From NCBI GenBank assembly GCA_023634235.1, contig JAMKCF010000008.1, positions 18,127,058 to 18,191,057 on the forward strand: DNA of 64,000 nucleotides, read 5' to 3'. The notes beneath the pieces were generated by a model. It was given only the letters and a program-made list of their open reading frames with translations. It made no database searches and was not told the origin of the DNA. Within the stretch, counting starts at the first letter, position 1. Each line of letters starts with the position of its first letter. Source of the stretch: Pisaster brevispinus. Its lineage: Eukaryota > Echinodermata > Asteroidea > Forcipulatida > Asteriidae. Both the position numbers and the translations under genes were made by a program. Below are positions 35,201 through 41,112 of the stretch, in pieces.

Positions 35201-35613
35201 CGTCCATGTTAAGCCTCGATCAGAAACAACAGTTGGGGCATGAGCAGCCCGTGGTGGAGATTGAGCAGCCCGTGGTGGAGAATGAGCAGCCCGTGGTGGA
35301 GAATGAGCAGCCCGTGGTGGAGATTGAGCAGCCCGTGGTGGAGAATGAGCAGCCCGTGGTGGAGATTGAGCAGCCCGTGGTGGAGAATGAGCAGCAGCCC
35401 GTGGTGGAGAATGAGCAGCCCGTGGTGGAGGAGGATGAGGGTCCAGGCCCATCAGGAATTACACCTGCTGATGACGTTGCACCTGCTGATGACGTTACAC
35501 CTGCTGATGACGTTACACCTGCTGATGACGTTACACCTGCTGATGACGTTACACCTGCTGATGACGTTACACCTGCTGATGACGTTACACCTGGTAACGA
35601 CTCACTGAAATAG
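3653..35613 (+). CDS. GPR158-like: GPR158/GPR179-family class C receptor (metabotropic glycine receptor-like), 11 exons
   Basis: Joining 3653-4404, 18787-18910, 24837-24973, 25715-25889, 26799-26867, 27450-27559, 29217-29431, 29964-30108, 33492-33600, 34420-34581 and 35122-35613 gives one open frame of 2490 nt (829 aa); all introns are GT-AG and all phases fit. In order the protein has a signal peptide (about residues 1-30), a glycosylated Cache-like ectodomain (to about 275), a Cys-rich EGF-like stalk (residues 293-360, ending CPEKCDDCVDDSPC), and seven membrane helices at roughly 366-389, 402-422, 432-453, 475-497, 522-542, 556-577 and 590-610. Family hallmarks are WGIYLCVKVRKAPSAFNES after TM5 and RVHLTVTIMVALL in TM7. 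The TM3 Cys (432) and loop-2 Cys (516) are present. Known family role: GPR158 senses glycine through its Cache domain and recruits RGS7-Gbeta5. The tail here (about 217 aa) is far shorter than in vertebrate GPR158 and lacks VCPWE motifs. The start at 3653 has a strong Kozak context (gccaccATG) and directly precedes the signal peptide; an in-frame ATG at 3443 would put 70 residues before it. Ligand identity is inferred from the family only. Confidence 0.92.
4840..4920. repeat. Short GGCTCCGGCTTAGACTT-type tandem repeat
   Basis: Imperfect units of ggctccggctt(t/a)gactt and ggcttaggctccgg occur about four times in 80 bases. It resembles the Tyr/Pro-like GGCTACGGCTA motifs of nearby palindromic MITEs and may be a remnant. 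Confidence 0.5.
5205..5289. repeat. (GA)n microsatellite, about 42 units
   Basis: An uninterrupted run of about 85 bases of alternating GA is followed by a short G run. It lies in intron 1 of the receptor gene. Open frames across it are artefacts. Confidence 0.97.
8394..8590 (-). mobile_element. 3' end of a LINE reverse transcriptase ORF (remnant)
   Basis: The minus strand reads VKSRSRYCLRSSGDGVFLN ... SEYSARNLWNKLALNVTNAA and SLCVFNLFLRRIF before a stop. The SxRNLWNxL and sLxxFkxxLrr pattern is the usual C-terminal end of non-LTR retrotransposon ORF2. The open part is only about 65 codons, so it is a 5'-truncated dead copy. The clade cannot be told from this fragment. Confidence 0.72.
9422..9437. 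repeat. 16-base poly-G run
   Basis: A pure G run in AT-rich intron sequence. Similar G or C runs of 10-22 bases occur at about 2391, 20675, 20766, 28820 and 40183. Confidence 0.9.
11302..11660. repeat. 24-bp minisatellite, about 15 units
   Basis: Units of the form aagagatgtataagaagatg plus aact repeat in tandem with substitutions (taa/tca, aact/aata). The minus strand is open across it and reads Ser/Tyr/Thr repeats (YTSLSSSS), which I take as an artefact of a 24-bp period without stops. Confidence 0.9.
11690..12275. mobile_element. Diverged copy of the TTAA-flanked MITE family (see 42865-43480)
   Basis: It shares collinear blocks with 42898-43470, including gactttagtcgaccaag, ggatctttccaatg, atccgaaatgccaa, cacctgtacggagcg and gtgtgcttcacgcttg. 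The terminal repeats are eroded and a long A-rich insertion (11717-11780) interrupts it. It has no coding capacity. Confidence 0.8.
13541..13833. mobile_element. 290-bp near-perfect palindrome with fourfold GCAAGTCTCGCGCGTATTCG motif
   Basis: The two arms pair about a centre near 13683 (ggtctatataccg). Each arm itself begins and ends with inverted copies of tgcaagtctcgcgcgtattc, so the motif appears four times. The outer ends read agactgtgcaag and cttgcagtct. It has the form of a foldback MITE. A related pair of ends (gattgtgcaagtc / gagacttgcacattct) bounds 53973-54473. Confidence 0.85.
16740..17027 (+). mobile_element. tRNA-derived SINE, family A copy 1
   Basis: The head carries an A-box-like tggcccagcggttta and a B box gggttcgaatccc. 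The body (gacgctttactataaggtgt ... gagctgagaaagattacagg) is nearly identical to 24246-24561. It ends with a stretch like gcactatataagaac. Transcription would be by RNA polymerase III. Its open frame is incidental. Confidence 0.88.
17462..17600. repeat. AAAT-type microsatellite
   Basis: Imperfect aaataaataaataaac units span about 140 bases within intron 1. Confidence 0.85.
17811..18070 (+). mobile_element. tRNA-derived SINE, family B copy 1
   Basis: A B box (gggttcgagtccc) is followed by a body cttgtgtccttacgcaagac and acttaaccattattgc that is shared with 26307-26470. The tRNA head is partly degraded. Confidence 0.78.
18787..18910 (+). CDS. GPR158-like: GPR158-like exon 2: end of Cache domain
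   Basis: It follows a caacag acceptor and ends at CAG|gtgagg. It completes codon 251 and adds 41 codons containing TTIDVELSSLDINQC and THLCKNTT, the segment that closes the family's Cache domain and leads into the Cys-rich stalk. Intron 1 before it is 14.4 kb. Confidence 0.88.
19040..19345. mobile_element. GGGTCA-type inverted-repeat element with inner palindrome
   Basis: Outer cccggtcagaattaacccgg begins the element, and ttttagagtgtag probably marks its far end. It encloses a palindrome (about 19168-19330) built from cctaacttaggattaatc arms with outer tcgatttcaccaaac / gtttcgtgaag, a variant of the CGATTTCACAAAG MITE family. Confidence 0.65.
19560..19760. mobile_element. GGGTCA-type inverted-repeat element
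   Basis: It contains cccatttctgggtcagtg, ggtcaaaatgacgtaatc and gagcaagaaatgggtctgg in inverted arrangement. It is a diverged family member with no coding capacity. Confidence 0.6.
21771..21990. mobile_element. TAA-flanked MITE (PIF/Harbinger-like)
   Basis: Terminal repeats gggtcttgtcacatgaggca and the complement of tgccccgtgtgacatggccc are flanked on both sides by TAA. A three-base TWA duplication with GGG-starting ends is the signature of PIF/Harbinger elements. A second member is at 50711-51001. Confidence 0.78.
21990..22206. mobile_element. GGGTCA-type inverted-repeat element abutting the TAA MITE
   Basis: It begins aaaaccttccatgtcagaat and ends gattctgacccagcggtttt, with inner gagggtcagtatgacccg and gggacgtcaacctgacctcg. 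It starts where the TAA MITE ends. Confidence 0.68.
22451..22586. mobile_element. Near-perfect hairpin MITE, GGCCGTGTCCGAAACGGCGA ends
   Basis: About 58-base arms (ggccgtgtccgaaacggcga ...) pair almost without mismatch around a 15-base loop, and TTA stands on both outer sides. The TTA duplication and GGCC start fit a PIF/Harbinger-type MITE. Older relatives in this window lie near 6300-6540, 13975-14095, 16385-16610, 31486-31622 and 51553-51665. Confidence 0.85.
22631..22965. mobile_element. GGGTCA-type MITE interrupted by a TA-flanked MITE
   Basis: The outer element starts gaaactcccaggtcagaata and ends aatctgaccctatagttttc. At 22652-22824 a second element is inserted, bounded by TA on both sides, with ends gatcttatgcattgacgtca and atgacgtcatgcgcataagg. 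Removing it restores a continuous outer element, which shows the order of insertion. Confidence 0.8.
23740..24770. repeat. Degenerate satellite of about 80-100-bp units, split by a SINE
   Basis: Units combining ccaacgacgtaccatccctg, tatgatatgtttgttgat and gattggaatgaatgcactc recur at least five times between 23750 and 24230. Similar sequence (gattggaataaatgatgcac-like) resumes after the SINE at 24246-24561. Confidence 0.65.
24246..24561 (+). mobile_element. tRNA-Leu-like SINE, family A copy 2
   Basis: The head gtcatgtggccgagtggttt ... gtgtgggttcgaatcccggt catgac folds like tRNA-Leu, with paired acceptor ends and a long variable arm. The body is nearly identical to 16740-17027. It sits inside the satellite at 23740-24770. 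Confidence 0.9.
24837..24973 (+). CDS. GPR158-like: GPR158-like exon 3: first half of EGF-like stalk
   Basis: The acceptor ttttcag is in phase 0. The exon reads RGAYLCHCLKGYYFPDTT, then a sequon NGT and EDEYSKKVRGLPNVYD. The CxC-x-x-G-Y/F-Y pattern is that of the family's EGF-like linker. The donor is cag|gtttgt. Confidence 0.88.
25057..25318. mobile_element. Inverted-repeat element, copy 1 (receptor intron 3)
   Basis: Arms of about 90 bases pair: tacaagcatggaattcggca ... atagtatgtcacgagaaaga against the complement of the 25235-25318 arm. The inner junction is cagggccatcgcagatttga / caaattggcgacggccctat. A second copy is at 27161-27420. Confidence 0.82.
25715..25889 (+). CDS. GPR158-like: GPR158-like exon 4: Cys-rich linker and TM1
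   Basis: Residues 339-396 contain six cysteines in DEFDCLPCPEKCDDC and DDSPC, then the first membrane helix around SCILILFFFTVYTWV, ending in the basic HRNNK. The acceptor uses a tttattt-repeat tract followed by tacag. The donor is AAG|gtgcga. Confidence 0.92.
26128..26310. mobile_element. GGGTCA-type inverted-repeat element
   Basis: It contains aaaacgacccggatattgat and ccccgggtcagcctgaccaa, with terminal gattctgcccctggaag. It abuts the SINE that starts near 26307. Confidence 0.6.
26307..26475 (+). mobile_element. tRNA-Leu(CAA)-like SINE, family B copy 2
   Basis: The anticodon stem-loop ccagactcaagatctgg with CAA, a variable arm gtttctgatcagcagagtg and a B box gggttcgagtcccgg show descent from tRNA-Leu. 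The 3' body is cttgagcaagacatttaacc. The A-box half is missing or degraded. Confidence 0.8.
26799..26867 (+). CDS. GPR158-like: GPR158-like exon 5: TM2
   Basis: This short 23-codon exon (phase 0 at both ends) encodes ASPGLLYVFLLGSAIMYSE, the second membrane helix. It lies between a ttctgcag acceptor and a gtttgt donor. It is too short to stand out as an open frame and was found by splice-phase reasoning. Confidence 0.85.
27161..27420. mobile_element. Inverted-repeat element, copy 2 (receptor intron 5)
   Basis: The same arms as 25057-25318: tacaagcgtgaaacttgaca, cagagcatgtcatgaaaaat, tagggccgtcgcagatttga and the inverted set ending ctctgactgtgttctaaaat. It ends about 30 bases before receptor exon 6, next to the branch-point and pyrimidine-tract region. 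Confidence 0.82.
27450..27559 (+). CDS. GPR158-like: GPR158-like exon 6: TM2 end, first loop and TM3
   Basis: It encodes IILRAVFTGTWPC and then IRYIGVALAYGALLFKTW. Cys432 at the start of TM3 is the conserved disulfide residue of class C receptors. The LLFKTWR end matches the family's cytoplasmic end of TM3. The acceptor cttctacag lies about 20 bases after an inverted-repeat element (27161-27420). Confidence 0.88.
27605..27750. repeat. Tandem palindromic TTCGTTATTGCGAA repeat
   Basis: About seven units of attcgttattgcgaattaat, each close to self-complementary, start about 45 bases after the exon 6 donor. It has no coding role. The alternating self-complementary units could form a cruciform. 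Confidence 0.85.
27912..28235 (+). mobile_element. tRNA-derived SINE, family C
   Basis: The head agtggccggtcggtctagtt with a B box gggttcgaatcccagcca and the body cattgagcaaaggcacttat precede a distinct 3' end (ccttgaagagaccatatgac). Confidence 0.78.
28440..28640. mobile_element. Inverted-repeat element with CTCGCGCGAGA-type core
   Basis: Arms gtcgttaagtatccgtcacagtgat and atcaccgtgacagacattaaacgac pair across a GC-rich core containing tctcggaactacct, gagactgctgccccgcg and gagcagttgtctcgcgag inversions. It is a foldback element of about 200 bases in receptor intron 6. Confidence 0.7.
29217..29431 (+). CDS. GPR158-like: GPR158-like exon 7: second intracellular loop, TM4 and second extracellular loop
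   Basis: Residues 457-527 hold the basic loop VRSAKPVRIKDVR, TM4 (YIRIAILVLLMVIFLSVG), and an extracellular loop with Cys516 (KYEICTVTLW), the expected partner of the TM3 cysteine. The donor is gtgagt. Confidence 0.9.
29964..30108 (+). CDS. GPR158-like: GPR158-like exon 8: TM5, third loop and TM6
   Basis: This exon gives the clearest family signature: LLLSWGIYLCVKVRKAPSAF, then NESQFISICIYNETLMAVF, matching the TM5, PSAF loop and TM6 arrangement of GPR158/GPR179. A long CT-rich tract before the tag acceptor and a consensus gtaagt donor bound it. Confidence 0.93.
31486..31622. mobile_element. Diverged hairpin MITE (family of 22451-22586)
   Basis: Ends caggccatgtctcaaactgc and gacgccaattcggatgtggc are inverted and flank ctacggcttgac / gttgaagccgtag arms. 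It is an older relative of the intact hairpin. Confidence 0.65.
32727..32812. repeat. 16/17-bp minisatellite AGGGCCTTGCTGCAAC
   Basis: Five units of agggccttgctgcaac(g) run in tandem. The same core occurs in the unrelated 18-bp array at 61801-61890. Confidence 0.92.
33001..33151. mobile_element. MITE with GGTCGATTTCACAAAG ends
   Basis: Terminal ggtcgatttcacaaagcact and ctctttgtgaaatcgagcc are inverted, with inner cttaagatgag and gattaagattgattcgc. Relatives lie at 43910-44062 and, diverged, at 25455-25600 and 53119-53273. Confidence 0.82.
33492..33600 (+). CDS. GPR158-like: GPR158-like exon 9: third extracellular loop and TM7
   Basis: It completes codon 576 and encodes a short acidic loop and TM7, including EVCRVHLTVTIMVALLYGSK. 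The HLTVT motif is typical of TM7 in this family. The donor is AAG|gtcagt. Confidence 0.9.
34420..34581 (+). CDS. GPR158-like: GPR158-like exon 10: membrane-proximal tail
   Basis: This 54-codon exon (phase 0) starts IYHVVHFKETGG and is rich in Lys/Arg (KSKEKRARGG), then Ser/Thr. In the family this region leads to the RGS7-Gbeta5 contact area. Its first half, with about 190 bases of upstream intron, recurs at 36690-36958. Confidence 0.82.
34690..34945. mobile_element. GGGTCA-type inverted-repeat element in receptor intron 10
   Basis: It begins caaactcccggattatgaat and ends gatccgggtcaattctgact, with inner cccatttctgggtc and tgacccagaaatgggtcaag. It is about 110 bases downstream of exon 10. 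Confidence 0.72.
35122..35613 (+). CDS. GPR158-like: GPR158-like exon 11: repeat-built C-terminal tail and stop
   Basis: The acceptor ctaaaag joins in phase 0. After VTRMEKVLDSIKEAMTLRDD the protein is nine copies of a heptad-like EQPVVE(N/I) unit, a short acidic GPGPSG linker and seven (T/A)PADDV hexapeptides, ending NDSLK and TAG. It is strongly acidic and low in complexity, so it is probably disordered. Repeat periods of 21 and 18 bp keep the frame if copy number changes. Confidence 0.85.
   Translation, partial: AEVTRMEKVLDSIKEAMTLRDDETMQTSMLSLDQKQQLGHEQPVVEIEQPVVENEQPVVENEQPVVEIEQPVVENEQPVVEIEQPVVENEQQPVVENEQPVVEEDEGPGPSGITPADDVAPADDVTPADDVTPADDVTPADDVTPADDVTPADDVTPGNDSLK
35240..35437 (+). 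repeat. 21-bp coding minisatellite (EQPVVEN)
   Basis: Nine gagcagcccgtggtggagaa/t units, one with an extra CAG codon, are translated in exon 11 of the receptor gene. Confidence 0.95.
35459..35592 (+). repeat. 18-bp coding minisatellite (TPADDV)
   Basis: Seven acacctgctgatgacgtt units are translated in exon 11, directly before the stop region. Confidence 0.95.
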
Positions 35614-35755
35614 GAAAAGATTGGTTGCTAAGCCTATACTTGTCTTTCACTGACGAAAACGACGATGACAACGATCACGACGACGACGTAAGACGGATAT
35701 CGATAATTATCAACATTACTCTTTTGTAACAGCCTAACAAAAAACCTCTGAACAA

Positions 35756-35761
35756 AATAAA
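35756..35761 (+). promoter_or_regulatory. Poly(A) signal of the GPR158-like gene
   Basis: An AATAAA hexamer lies 143 bases after the stop codon on the coding strand, in AT-rich sequence. It is the first canonical signal downstream, so the 3' UTR is probably short. Confidence 0.55.
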
Positions 35762-36635
35762 CTTATGCAAAATAATATGTATTGTAGTGTATTGATAGCA
35801 ACACTAACAATTGCAACTCAAAAGACAGCCTAGATCAACGTTTACTTCGAAAATAAACAGAACATACCAGTATTGTAAACATTACAAACGAAGTAACTTA
35901 TACACAAAAGCAAGAAGTATTTTACTCTTGATATGCAAGTAGGGACAACAAAACATGATTGCACAAATAATGTTATAACAACTATACATTGATTTCTCAC
36001 CATTGACATGAATATTCACTATTATGCAAATAAAGATCACGAGACTCGGAGACAATTTTTTTCTACTGACCAACACCAGACAAAGCACGACATCGACGTC
36101 ATTCAAATGCAACAGAAACATCACTTACAACCTCAACCCCACGCTCAGTGTATGTTGTTAGGTTTCCCTTGGAAGGCAAACAAGGGAGCGTTTTGGGCGG
36201 CCGCTATCAAACGAGGTTTTGAGTACGAGGTCAGACGTAATATCTTAAGGACCGCGGCTAACAATTATATTCTAAGGAGTAACAAGTAGACGCAACGTTG
36301 CCTGACCTAATAATCATCACATAAAGTTACACACTGACAAGATAGATGAGGTTGCGTTTGCTGGTTACCCTTTGGTTGTTACTTGGTTGTTACTCTGTTT
36401 GTTTGTTTGTTTGTTTTTCGTGTGTGTTTTAGAGTTTTAAATTTTGGAACCTTGTTAGCGCAAAAAACACCCTAAAGAAAAGCGATATAATGTTAAATAT
36501 GCAAAATAATAACACCATGCACTGCGCTTAATTAAAGTGGACAGTTCGGCAAGTTTAGACTTACCGAAAGTTATGATAAATTCGTTTTGCTGTAAAAACG
36601 ACTGATGGATGAAAGTTCTTCAAAATTTTTAAACT

Positions 36636-37050
36636 CCCGGGTTAGAATATTGACCGGGTTCCGGTCCCACGGGCCTTGAACCATTGTTGGTAATCCCATC
36701 CATAAGATGCACCATTATGATAATTAAAACCACACACAATTCGTGCTTGTTATCCTCTTAGGTGAACTCAGGTATGACAAAATGATTGGAAAGCCTGTCT
36801 AATTTTTTGTGAAGTATGATTTTATTTTAAGGTCTGTGACCTCGTACTCAATAGGCTCATAATTCCTTCGACCCTTTAGATATACCACGTGGTGCACTTC
36901 AAGGAGACAGGGGGTTCTCAATTCGAAATGAAGTCAAAGAAAAAAGAGCACGAGGCGGAGTCTGTGTCAAATTTCTCATGCCCAGTCCCAGTTTAAGGGT
37001 CAGATCCTCAGGGACCTGGGAACCAGGTCAACTTTGACCCCTGAGTTTTT
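36636..37050. mobile_element. GGGTCA-type MITE carrying a receptor exon 10 fragment
   Basis: The left end aaactcccgggttagaatat (with tgaccgggttccggtccc) and the right end, complementary to aaaaactcaggggtcaaagt, are terminal repeats of the local MITE family. Between them 36690-36958 copies 34231-34500: intron 9 end, acceptor ccctttag and about 80 bases of exon 10. The copy has small indels, including one lost A in the coding run. Confidence 0.8.
36880..36996 (+). pseudogene. Partial duplicate of GPR158-like exon 10
   Basis: The acceptor ...accctttag and the codons for IYHVVHFKETGGSQFEMKSK are retained exactly. A one-base deletion in the A run then shifts the frame, and after 38 codons a TAA ends it at 36994. 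There is no donor copy. It is probably a non-functional fragment, though in principle it could act as an alternative last exon. Confidence 0.75.
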
Positions 37051-40000
37051 AGAAAGCACATTCTATAACATTCCACCATTCTTATCATTATTGATATAAT
37101 TTGAAAGTATTTCTAAATAAACAGTAGTTTAATTAAGCATTATTTTGTACAGTGCACTGGGTGCAGTCTTTTCACTTTATGTAATTCGTTAAATTTATTA
37201 CCATTATTTAATAGATGTATGGGTGTTGTTTAAAATATGTGACTATTTTGAAAAGTTGTGATTTGGTTTTGAAAGATCGTTTTAATATAAAATAAAAAAG
37301 AGCTATACTAGTATTGCCTATAGTTCTGTGAATTATTTTTACAAAATACGTTTGCCTTAAATCTTCTCACTTTCGAGACAATTATGATCCATTGTGATAA
37401 TGCAACGTTCATTTGTATTAACTGAAGAAAAGGGGGAAAACGAGGCCTAGTTTACGTAGCATCATTGAAAATGGCCAGCATTCACTACCAAAAAAAAAAA
37501 AAAAAAAAAGATGGTTTAGTTGTTGTTGTTGTTGTTGTGGGTTTTGTTTTCGTTTTTGGGGAAAGGAAGATTTTGAAACTTTTAACAACAATACTATCTC
37601 CTAGCGTTCCGATGTCATCGTATGCAACAGCAATACCAAAATGCTCCGGGGTGTAAAACGGTTTTACCAGCCGCAAAGATCCTTGTCATTGGTTGGTGAA
37701 ACATGCGCCGCGTGTCATCCTTTGTTGTTGTTGTTGTTGTTGTTTTGTTGTTTGTTTGTTTGTTTGTTTGGAGTTTTTTTTGCCCTGTATACTGCCTCAA
37801 CGCTACTAATTAATGTAGGTGTCCTATTGTGGATAACTATATAGGACGCTTCGGACGCTTTGCAGCGTTGTTTCCAAAGTAATTGTTCCCAACCGTTCTT
37901 CCCAACAAGCAACTTAGTATGTCGCGGGGGACAAGGTTAGTGTATGGAGTGATACACGTTGTTTGGAGGTTGTTGTTGGGGTTTTTTTGGGGTGTTGTTT
38001 TGTTGTTGTTGTTGTTGTTTGTTTTTTTTCAGGGTGCGGAGTGGTCGACTTTCCTCGTCCACTTTGTGTTTATTGTGATTTTTTGCAACTTTATTTTTTT
38101 TCTTTTTTTATGACAAGGATCTTTGTGATATAACAAGAGTTTAATGCATTTTGTTCGTGCATTGTTGCAGAATGTAATCATGAGGTGAAATCGACCTCGC
38201 CTCATGGAATGGAATAGTCCATATTTCACGTGGTTATTTTGCAACAGTGCACTCAAATGCATCCAGTGTTGTAGTATGTTAGGTCTGGACCGACCCCTGG
38301 CAGAGTGGAGGGTGAAGAACGTATACTTGATGATCATCTACCCTGAAATGTTATAGCCATTGACTTTTTAATCAAATTAATATGCACGCCCATCGAATAT
38401 CGTACAGACTGATGGGTGATAATTATTTTTAAACATAAATTACATTTTGTATAAGATAATGAACATATAAATGTAGTTTATAAAGATGAAATAAAACTTG
38501 AATTTAAATGGATATTTTATGGAAACAAGAGGTCTCTTGAGTCTCTTTGAGTCCTTCTTTTCCCGTCCATGTGTCTTTTCTTTCGTCTGAGATTATTAGC
38601 AAATCGGACAATGTGTTTGTACATTTAAAGAGGAATTTCTTCGCCAGTCAAAAAGTCAAATGCAAGGCCGTTTTGATTCAAAGTTTATGAATTATTAACT
38701 ACACATTCTCTTTACAAAGATGTTACATACCATATTATTTGATACAAAATCATCAAAGGTTTGGGGGGGGTGACAAGAAATGCATTCATAAGGACTCTGT
38801 TGGAAAATGAGTGGACCGAAAAACTGTATTCGACCCGGAGCCCTTTTTGTACCGGTGTGTGATGAAGGGATCAAAATGGCAAACTCAGCATCGCTAAATT
38901 AATACCCTAAGCAATTTGCCAACATGACATATTTATACGGTAATGCAGAATATAACAGATAATGCAGTTCGTACTGGCCTGGACCGCTGTAATGTTCCCC
39001 AAGGGCCCACCTTAAATTGAAAGGTTGCAAGACTGCAAGTTATAGTTTGATTGACTTCTTTTGATCGAAATCCAGCTTGTATGCGTCGGGTACAGTACAC
39101 TCTACCATGCTTGGCGGTGCGCAGGTAGCCTACGAAGTGTATCCCGCCCTTTATCGCATCAGCAGAGGGCGCCCTGTTCAAAGACAGAAGTTGGAATGGA
39201 TTGGCGTCGGTCAGCATAACATTCACCATGATTCCCCATCATGACATCGCATAAAGAAAGTAAGAAGAAAAAAATGGCAGAACCCACCGACTTTACCTTC
39301 ATTTTGTTGAGATTCCACCGATATAGGCCCACACATTTTAGGCAGCAAATCTCAAAAATTTTCAGACGCTATTTTCCGTACATTCCTTTATTTTGTGGTA
39401 ATTTATTCTATAAGACCAGTGTCGTATCTTTTGTCTGTCAGGAAGAACATGATGGATTGCTCAAGATTACTCTTATGTGGCAGCAAAGCCTCTGTTTGGT
39501 GACTCTAGTTTGTGAAAAGAGTTTAGAATGTTAGGCTATCTCGCCTCTATCTGGAATAATCTTGGATATCGTGGTCCGCCTTAGATCGGTAGGGATGGGA
39601 CATTGAGCAAGGACTGGTCCTTGCTTTCTATGGTTGGAGTGCTGCATGCATGCATCTACGTGCTTGCAAGCCTACACCCCATGCTGTCTCAATAATATTT
39701 ATTTAATAAATTCTATGTACCAGAATATTTGTTGTACCTTGTGTCATTTAGCGTCTTTGGCGTAGAAAACGAAACTGTTTTTCATGCGTATGAGCGCAGC
39801 GAAGTAGCATGAAAACGAAACAAATTTTGAGGTTAGTAATCAAAGATGTGCTTTGCATCACCATTACTCTATGGTAGTCACCCGTTGATGAACTTTCAAT
39901 TAGTCTAGGCTTAATTGACGTTTACGCAACATGCGTCGTGACCAATGTAGCCTAGTGTCGTGACCATAACTTGAAACGATATTTTGTTGGAACAAAAAGC

Positions 40001-40182
40001 AGGCTCACACTATTGCAGCATCGAGTCTGAATGACGCACCCGTCTCTCGCCGTGGTGTATCTCACTGCATTATTACATCAGTTTTACAGGACACATTATT
40101 CAAATATTTTATTTGATTCCGGAAACGGCAGTGGTGCTCCACGACCCTTTCAGTTGGGGTTCCCCTACACCTGCCAACGCAC

Positions 40183-40204
40183 GGGGGGGGGGGGGGGGGG
40201 GGGG
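40183..40204. repeat. 22-base poly-G run
   Basis: An uninterrupted G tract lies 0.8 kb upstream of the LSM14 start codon. It could form a quadruplex on its own. Assembly length may be unreliable. Confidence 0.95.
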
Positions 40205-40991
40205 TTGCAGAGTTACTATCTCCATGATTGTATCATTTTAGATTCGGCTCAGTGGCGCGTGGGTGAACAGCTGTATATGAAATACTACAGTGTCTTCACA
40301 AGAAGCAGTTTTCCTACCATTCATCAGGCCGGTCATAAAGGCCCATTAGCTTAATTCACTGCTTTGTGTAGTTTTGAATATACTTAACATGTCATTTCTG
40401 AAGTTTTTGTAATCATCAGAGATATCTACGACCACTGCATAAATGCAAAGGTTAGCGGCCACTTTTTAGCCACTGAAAAGAATGGTTGGAGACTTGGAGG
40501 GTCAAGGTGGGGACACAAAGAATTAATGTTAGAGGATCATCTAGGAGGTTTCCAGTTTTATTCTGTAGTAGTGAAATACATTGGAAGTGTTAGAAGGGTA
40601 CAGTGCAATGGAAGATACTTCAAATATAGTGTTGTTTTCGACGAGCTTCCAGAAACCATGGAGGTGACATGCAGAAGAAGCTATGATTACCCAGGTTGTT
40701 CGGGCAATCACCCCCACCCCCCCCCCCCTCCCTTCATGATCCTGTCCCTGCCTGTCCAAGGGAAAGCACTTTCCTCGCTGGTTCCACACAGCGATCACAT
40801 GGTTGTTCTACTCATTACGCGCGCGAACCATGGAATGCACAGACTGTTTTCTTTCAGAAGAATATTACCCAGAATGCTCAGTACTTCACTGCGCCATTTT
40901 TGATGGCATTCGTCATTCTAGCGTCAGATCATCGGTGTAAAATCTATCCAACATCATCTCGTGCTTGAGTCTGCCAGGCTCAATTTTCATC

Positions 40992-41112
40992 ATGACTGAT
41001 GGTGGACCGTATATCGGGAGTACGATTAGCCTGATTTCACAATCAGAGATTCGTTATGAGGGGTGTTTATACTCAATTGACACAGTGAAGTCCACAGTAA
41101 CTTTGTCCCAAG
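40992..41112 (+). CDS. LSM14: LSM14 exon 1: start of LSm domain
   Basis: The ATG at 40992 begins [20 protein letters not shown], the conserved Sm1 half of the LSm14 domain. The exon ends CAA G|gtgag. No upstream in-frame extension with family similarity was seen. Confidence 0.9.

Larger units (their letters stand above)
35614..40991. other. Intergenic region between the receptor and LSM14
   Basis: Apart from the captured exon fragment (36636-37050), A, GTT and G runs (about 37490-37540, 37722-37770, 38000-38020, 40183-40204) and unremarkable AT-rich DNA, nothing is recognised. Small open frames at 36008-36289, 38933-39229, 39241-39534 and 40526-40903 have no family resemblance. Part of the stretch before 40992 is presumably LSM14 promoter and 5' UTR. 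Confidence 0.6.

Noticed and set aside
35168..35608. Open frames over the receptor tail in other frames (PPRAAHS, PWWRMSS, MTLHLL)
   Set aside because: They are shadows of the 21-bp and 18-bp coding minisatellites. The EQPVVE/TPADDV frame is the one in phase with exons 1-10.
38933..39534. Divergent pair of about 97-codon ORFs (minus 38933-39229, plus 39241-39534)
   Set aside because: Neither shows a recognisable domain, a signal peptide or convincing splice partners. The head-to-head arrangement is intriguing but unsupported.
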